Part shown: one piece after another, positions 30,096 to 32,444 of the stretch
How positions within the stretch are numbered: the stretch's first letter is position 1
How the letters are laid out: each line of letters opens with the position of its first letter
IMG/VR virus record: IMGVR_UViG_3300011115_000375
Coordinates: 1-32,444 of that record
Strand: one strand, 5' to 3'
From: a virus
DNA length: 32,444 nt
Translations under genes and position numbers: made by a program
Notes under the pieces: model-generated
Database searches by the model: none
Told to the model about the DNA's origin: nothing
The model's input: only the letters and a program-made list of their open reading frames with translations

Positions 30096-30353
30096 ATGAG
30101 CAGCAACGCATTTTCCCAGCTTGACCAAGAATATACCGAGCGCGAGGATTATCTTGCAAACCGCGCAAAGGAGCGAAGTCAGAAACCGTCAATTGATCCA
30201 TGCCCGTTCTGTGGCCACGACGACATTGAGGTAGACGAGATCGAGATCGGCATCATTGCGATCTGCTGCCCTGAATGCATGTGCATCGGGCCGCACCAGG
30301 ACGGTATGCAGTCGGTCGAGGTCGCCATCAAAAAATGGAACCGGAGAAAATAA
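30096..30353 (+). CDS. Lar-like zinc protein (restriction alleviation)
   Basis: This is an 85-aa protein with GAGGAG before the ATG. Residues 36-39 are CPFC and 58-61 are CPEC, followed by GPHQDG and a final WNRRK, the pattern of the Lar/restriction-alleviation zinc-finger family (CPFCG...CPEC...GP...A...WNRR). In Rac prophage, Lar relieves type I restriction of incoming DNA by raising modification activity. An N-terminal 30-residue charged extension is extra. It overlaps the next start as TAATG. Confidence 0.75.
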   Translation: MSSNAFSQLDQEYTEREDYLANRAKERSQKPSIDPCPFCGHDDIEVDEIEIGIIAICCPECMCIGPHQDGMQSVEVAIKKWNRRK

Positions 30354-30523
30354 TGGCCGATAAAATGACTTTAACGCAATTTAAAGTTGTGCTAGAGAAG
30401 TTTATGCTTGCCCGACAAAAGTATTTGCAGACACACTCAAGTGCTGCCAATACCGCATGGCGAGCGGCTGATCTAGAACTAGCGTTAGCCTATAACCGAT
30501 ACATGTTGGAGGGTCGGAAATGA
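30353..30523 (+). CDS. 56-aa early protein, unknown
   Basis: The true start is ATG 30353 (56 aa), which overlaps the preceding stop and has GGAG before it. The frame can be extended upstream but lacks a ribosome site there. The sequence MADKMTLTQFKVVLEKFMLA, then RQKYLQTHSSAANTAWRAAD, is helical and polar. I recognise no domain. The end overlaps the next start as ATGA. Confidence 0.6.
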   Translation: MADKMTLTQFKVVLEKFMLARQKYLQTHSSAANTAWRAADLELALAYNRYMLEGRK

Positions 30524-30714
30524 ACATCATTGAATGGATGAAACAACTATACAAATTACCGCCGGTTGATATTTTGATGGCCTCAGAACTTGAAGAGGCG
30601 CGGCGTGATCTGCTGATAGCAGAAACCGCAAGCGACTACGCGGAGAGTGCGGTTATTTACAACCGCCAAAGAATTGAAAGACTAACTGCTGCGCTGAAAA
30701 ATGATTTGCAATGA
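30520..30714 (+). CDS. 64-aa coiled-coil phage protein, unknown
   Basis: This 64-aa protein is helical: LPPVDILMASELEEARRDLL then IAETASDYAESAVIYNRQRI. It belongs to a small family of phage proteins with an ELEEAxRxLLxAxxxxEYA pattern, of unknown function. It is coupled to the preceding gene by ATGA and ends 13 bases before the next start. Confidence 0.65.
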   Translation: MNIIEWMKQLYKLPPVDILMASELEEARRDLLIAETASDYAESAVIYNRQRIERLTAALKNDLQ

Positions 30715-30727
30715 AGGAGCGCGGGAA

Positions 30728-30856
30728 ATGAAAAAAGGAAAACGCTTAACCAGCGCGTATGACGAGCATGAAGCGCGTGAAAGGCTAAGAAAAACAACGC
30801 CAACTGTTAAGAAATCCTTAACAGTTCAGGCCATCATCTTACCGGCCGCATCCTGA
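30728..30856 (+). CDS. 42-aa basic frame, last gene of the early operon (uncertain)
   Basis: AAGGAG lies about 9 bases before the ATG. It encodes MKKGKRLTSAYDEHEARERL, then RKTTPTVKKSLTVQAIILPA and AS. It overlaps the end of the endolysin gene (opposite strand) by about 30 bases and runs through the inverted repeat there. The first half has convincing codon and ribosome-site signals; the last 10 residues are probably dictated by the opposing gene. Confidence 0.4.
   Translation: MKKGKRLTSAYDEHEARERLRKTTPTVKKSLTVQAIILPAAS
30802..30826 (-). terminator. Inverted repeat, probable terminator of the lysis/late operon
   Basis: AACTGTTAAG (30802-30811) and CTTAACAGTT (30817-30826) form a perfect 10-bp stem with a 5-base loop, touching the endolysin stop. 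Leftward, a TTTTTCTT run follows about 7 bases downstream. Rightward there is no T run. It is thus a better terminator for leftward transcription, or an arm of a site for protein binding. Confidence 0.5.
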
Positions 30857-31338
30857 ACCCGCGCCACACGGTTAAACCAGCCCCTGCCAAAAGTTCCAAA
30901 CGTCGGCAGGGACTGGTAAAACGCCTCTTTTTCGTAGCTGAAACTCTCTATCAGATCCGACGGGTCAGCAGCGGTCGCAGCAGCTATCGTGGCCCTGCCG
31001 ATACGTCCATCCGCAGTCACACCTAGCGCCGCTTGTAGCAGCCTTGTCGCGCGTCCTGGCCCCATGTTTACGGCAGCATCAAATACGGCGTAGTCAACGC
31101 CTCTCGGCAGATCGTCGCACTTGCAAGCGTCCCAGTATTTAGATTTGTACATCGGCGCCACCTGCTCCGGTGTCAACGCCCGCATCTCAGTCTCGTCAAC
31201 GCCGCGCTTAACCCAGTCTCGCCATGCTTTCTGAGTCACGCCCAGGTTAGTCATGCCGCCGGGATCTGCCGGATGATCGACGAAGCCGCCTTCTGCTGCC
31301 AGCACCAGCGCCAGTGATGACGGGAAATTACTTAACAT
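30826..31338 (-). CDS. GH108 endolysin (N-acetylmuramidase)
   Basis: I choose ATG 31338 (170 aa), with GGGGAT 6 bases upstream; a GTG 12 bases earlier is possible. Residues about 15-50 contain the GH108 signature EGGFVDHPADPGGMTNLGVT, with the catalytic Glu in EGGF. The C-terminal half (VDYAVFDAAVNMGPGRATRL, then LQAALGVTADGRIG) resembles the peptidoglycan-binding part of this family. It cleaves cell-wall glycan to release virions. There is no signal peptide, so it needs the neighbouring holin for exit. It is the last gene of the lysis operon. Confidence 0.9.
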   Translation of the reverse strand: MLSNFPSSLALVLAAEGGFVDHPADPGGMTNLGVTQKAWRDWVKRGVDETEMRALTPEQVAPMYKSKYWDACKCDDLPRGVDYAVFDAAVNMGPGRATRLLQAALGVTADGRIGRATIAAATAADPSDLIESFSYEKEAFYQSLPTFGTFGRGWFNRVARVQDAAGKMMA

Positions 31339-31552
31339 CGTTATCCCCACTTGAGAATTTTATACCAGCCAGCAGTCCAATAAACCCGCCAATGATAGTC
31401 TGAAACGCAGGTGCTAGTAGCTTGAAAATGTCCTCGTTGTTTACTTCCTTGTCGAACAACCCAACGCACAACGCAAAAACCATCCCTGCGATGACGATGC
31501 ACAGGGTAAAACTAACCATCGTTGTCACAACAAAAGTCAGTTTCTCTTTCAT
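31328..31552 (-). CDS. Holin candidate (two transmembrane segments)
   Basis: This 74-aa protein has a hydrophobic first segment (residues about 6-32: FVVTTMVSFTLCIVIAGMVF) and a second (about 48-66: FQTIIGGFIGLLAGIKF), separated by an acidic turn (DKEVNNEDIF). Basic and acidic residues flank them, giving the class II holin layout. It overlaps the endolysin start and ends a few bases into it. It would form pores for endolysin passage. The 3-TM protein next door could instead be the holin. Confidence 0.65.
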   Translation of the reverse strand: MKEKLTFVVTTMVSFTLCIVIAGMVFALCVGLFDKEVNNEDIFKLLAPAFQTIIGGFIGLLAGIKFSSGDNDVK

Positions 31553-31983
31553 CTGCTGCTTTCGCCGCCTTTAACTTTTTCAACTGACCTCATTGCGCCA
31601 AGGCCCAACATGCCCATTAAAATTTGCAACGTCAGGTCGGTGCTGATAATCGGAAACTCTCCCGTATACCCAAACCAGACTTTGGCTATAAACCTAGCAA
31701 ACGGTTCAATTAACGCAGCATACGCCAGTCCTGCTCCGCACACCCATCCGATACCCGGCCTCCATCCAGCTACGAACCAATTCGTTGATTTAGCTTCCTC
31801 GATGTTGGTTTGGATTTGCAACTTTGCCAGATCCGTTTCAGCGGCAAGATGGGCAAGCTCCCCATTTTGTTGCATCTGGAGCAATGCCTTTTGCGCCTCG
31901 GCTTGTTTCTCCGGGTCAGGGAAAAACCGCCCAATCAAAGACTGAGCAGCAGAGAACAACCCGGATATAACTAACGGGTTCAT
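31549..31983 (-). CDS. 3-TM holin-like protein (GTA_holin_3TM type)
   Basis: This is a 144-aa protein. The N-terminus has SGLFSAAQSLIGRFFPDPEK, then a Gln-rich acidic helix (AQKALLQMQQNGELAHLAAE). The second half has NWFVAGWRPGIGWVCGAGLA followed by YAALIEPFARFIAKVWFGY and a last hydrophobic LTLQILMGMLGLGAM. This matches the 3TM holin family of gene-transfer agents and many phages. The ATG at 31983 overlaps the preceding 77-aa gene as ATGA. Confidence 0.75.
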   Translation of the reverse strand: MNPLVISGLFSAAQSLIGRFFPDPEKQAEAQKALLQMQQNGELAHLAAETDLAKLQIQTNIEEAKSTNWFVAGWRPGIGWVCGAGLAYAALIEPFARFIAKVWFGYTGEFPIISTDLTLQILMGMLGLGAMRSVEKVKGGESSR

Positions 31984-32213
31984 TTGTCGGCCTTGTTTTC
32001 CAATTTATCAAAAATCTTGGCAAGCATCTCTTTAATACCTTTAATGTCCTCCCGGTAGTCGTCACGCGCAACGTAAGTTCTTGGTAAGTCCTCCCGTAAC
32101 CGTGATAGATCAGACTTCAACTCTTTGACCGCAGACCATAGCTCACGCGCAAACCAGCCAAGGATTGCAAAACCGCCACCGATAAGCGCATTTATAAAAT
32201 TTTGGTTTTCCAT
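31980..32213 (-). CDS. Membrane-anchored coiled-coil protein of the lysis cassette
   Basis: This 77-aa protein has a short N-terminal transmembrane helix (residues about 8-22: NALIGGGFAILGWFARELW) and a charged helix DLSRLREDLPRTYVARDDYR followed by EDIKGIKEMLAKIFDKLENK. A similar C-terminal part is widespread in phage lysis regions. It may be a holin-associated or antiholin-like membrane protein. The ATG at 32213 overlaps the stop of the 75-aa gene. Confidence 0.65.
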   Translation of the reverse strand: MENQNFINALIGGGFAILGWFARELWSAVKELKSDLSRLREDLPRTYVARDDYREDIKGIKEMLAKIFDKLENKADK

Positions 32214-32440
32214 TACGCAGCTTCTTTTTCAGGCGGTTCGGCTTGGGGTTGTTCCTTAAGTGCTTGTCTGTAATGCCCCAAAACATCATGGAGTTCTGAG
32301 TTCAAAGAATCCAATAAGTCATCAAAATTATCTGCATGACCTGTCGCAAGGTCAAATGTTCCCATAATTCGTATGAGTTTATTGAAACTTTTCTGCTCTA
32401 TTTTTGTTTTTGCCCCATTCTCAAAGGTGTAGTCGTCCAT
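32213..32440 (-). CDS. 75-aa acidic protein, unknown
   Basis: This is a 75-aa acidic, helical protein: MDDYTFENGAKTKIEQKSFN, then KLIRIMGTFDLATGHADNFD. It starts at ATG 32440, 4 bases from the window edge, so its ribosome site is outside. It couples to the 77-aa gene by overlap. No domain is recognised. It would be the first lysis-cassette gene visible after the tail fibre in a circular genome. Confidence 0.55.
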   Translation of the reverse strand: MDDYTFENGAKTKIEQKSFNKLIRIMGTFDLATGHADNFDDLLDSLNSELHDVLGHYRQALKEQPQAEPPEKEAA

Positions 32441-32444
32441 TATT

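Noticed and set aside
1-32444. Integrase, tRNA, reverse transcriptase/diversity element, toxin-antitoxin pair, insertion sequence
   Set aside because: I looked for matching motifs or structures on both strands and saw none that I could support.

Overview
The window reads as most of the genome of an unnamed tailed dsDNA phage (or prophage) of a Gram-negative, probably proteobacterial host. The evidence is a P22-type portal, a headful-type large terminase, a scaffold and major capsid pair, short-tail-type tube or adaptor proteins, large Gln/Ala-rich internal-virion-like proteins, a GH108 endolysin with two holin candidates, and ERF/YqaJ recombinases. No contractile sheath, tape measure or tail-assembly frameshift is visible, so podovirus-like morphology is the best reading. 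No integrase, excisionase, tRNA, rRNA, CRISPR array, reverse transcriptase or insertion sequence was found.

Layout. Positions 1-22.6 kb form one long leftward (minus) late operon. In transcription order it holds a ferritin-like DUF5856 protein, a small DUF3008-like protein, a ParB-adenine/cytosine-N methyltransferase fusion, small and large terminase, a glycosyltransferase and an FkbM methyltransferase, portal, repeat-rich small structural proteins, scaffold, major capsid protein, a decoration-like protein, a DUF115 protein, a tandem pair of small paralogues, adaptor and tail-tube-like proteins, a GNAT acetyltransferase, an S74-chaperone-tailed Gln-rich protein, two large internal-virion-like proteins and the start of a tail fibre that leaves the window. 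A promoter (22723-22751) followed by a terminator-like hairpin (22637-22681) sits upstream of this operon, resembling a lambda PR'-tR' late switch.

Positions 22.8-27.3 kb are a leftward early/replication operon: Cro-like regulator, a protein with an RNA-polymerase alpha-CTD-like domain, a truncated methylase-like relic, a C5 cytosine methyltransferase, an HTH protein, a zinc-ribbon protein, a DUF1376 replication protein, a possible helicase-loader-like protein and a PD-(D/E)XK-like nuclease. The DUF1376 gene carries tandem 7-mer and 11-mer repeats that look like origin iterons. Its Shine-Dalgarno and GTG start lie in or beside one arm of a 26-bp RNA stem. Positions 27.3-27.4 kb are a compact divergent control region with face-to-face promoters and a 20-bp dyad.

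Positions 27.4-30.9 kb are a rightward early operon: small unknown proteins, two tiny membrane proteins, ERF annealing protein, YqaJ/lambda-type exonuclease, a small protein ending in an SSB-like tip, a Lar-like zinc protein and short unknowns. Positions 30.8-32.4 kb are the leftward lysis cassette (membrane protein with coiled coil, 3-TM holin, second holin candidate, endolysin), which converges on the rightward operon at a 10-bp inverted repeat. The tail fibre leaves at the left edge and lysis genes enter at the right edge in the same orientation. The simplest reading is a circular or circularly permuted genome cut in the tail-fibre region, giving one late operon from about 22.7 kb through 1 and around to 30.8 kb.

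Tightly overlapping start/stop codons (ATGA, TAATG, GTGA) run through all operons. They support several genes too short for routine gene calling, including ones of 54, 54, 30, 26 and 23 codons. The most unusual points are the hairpin controlling the replication gene, the iterons inside that gene, the alpha-CTD-like phage protein, the SSB-tip mini-protein, a shared peptide motif at both scaffold ends and in its neighbour, and the set of surface/glycan-type enzymes inside the late operon.
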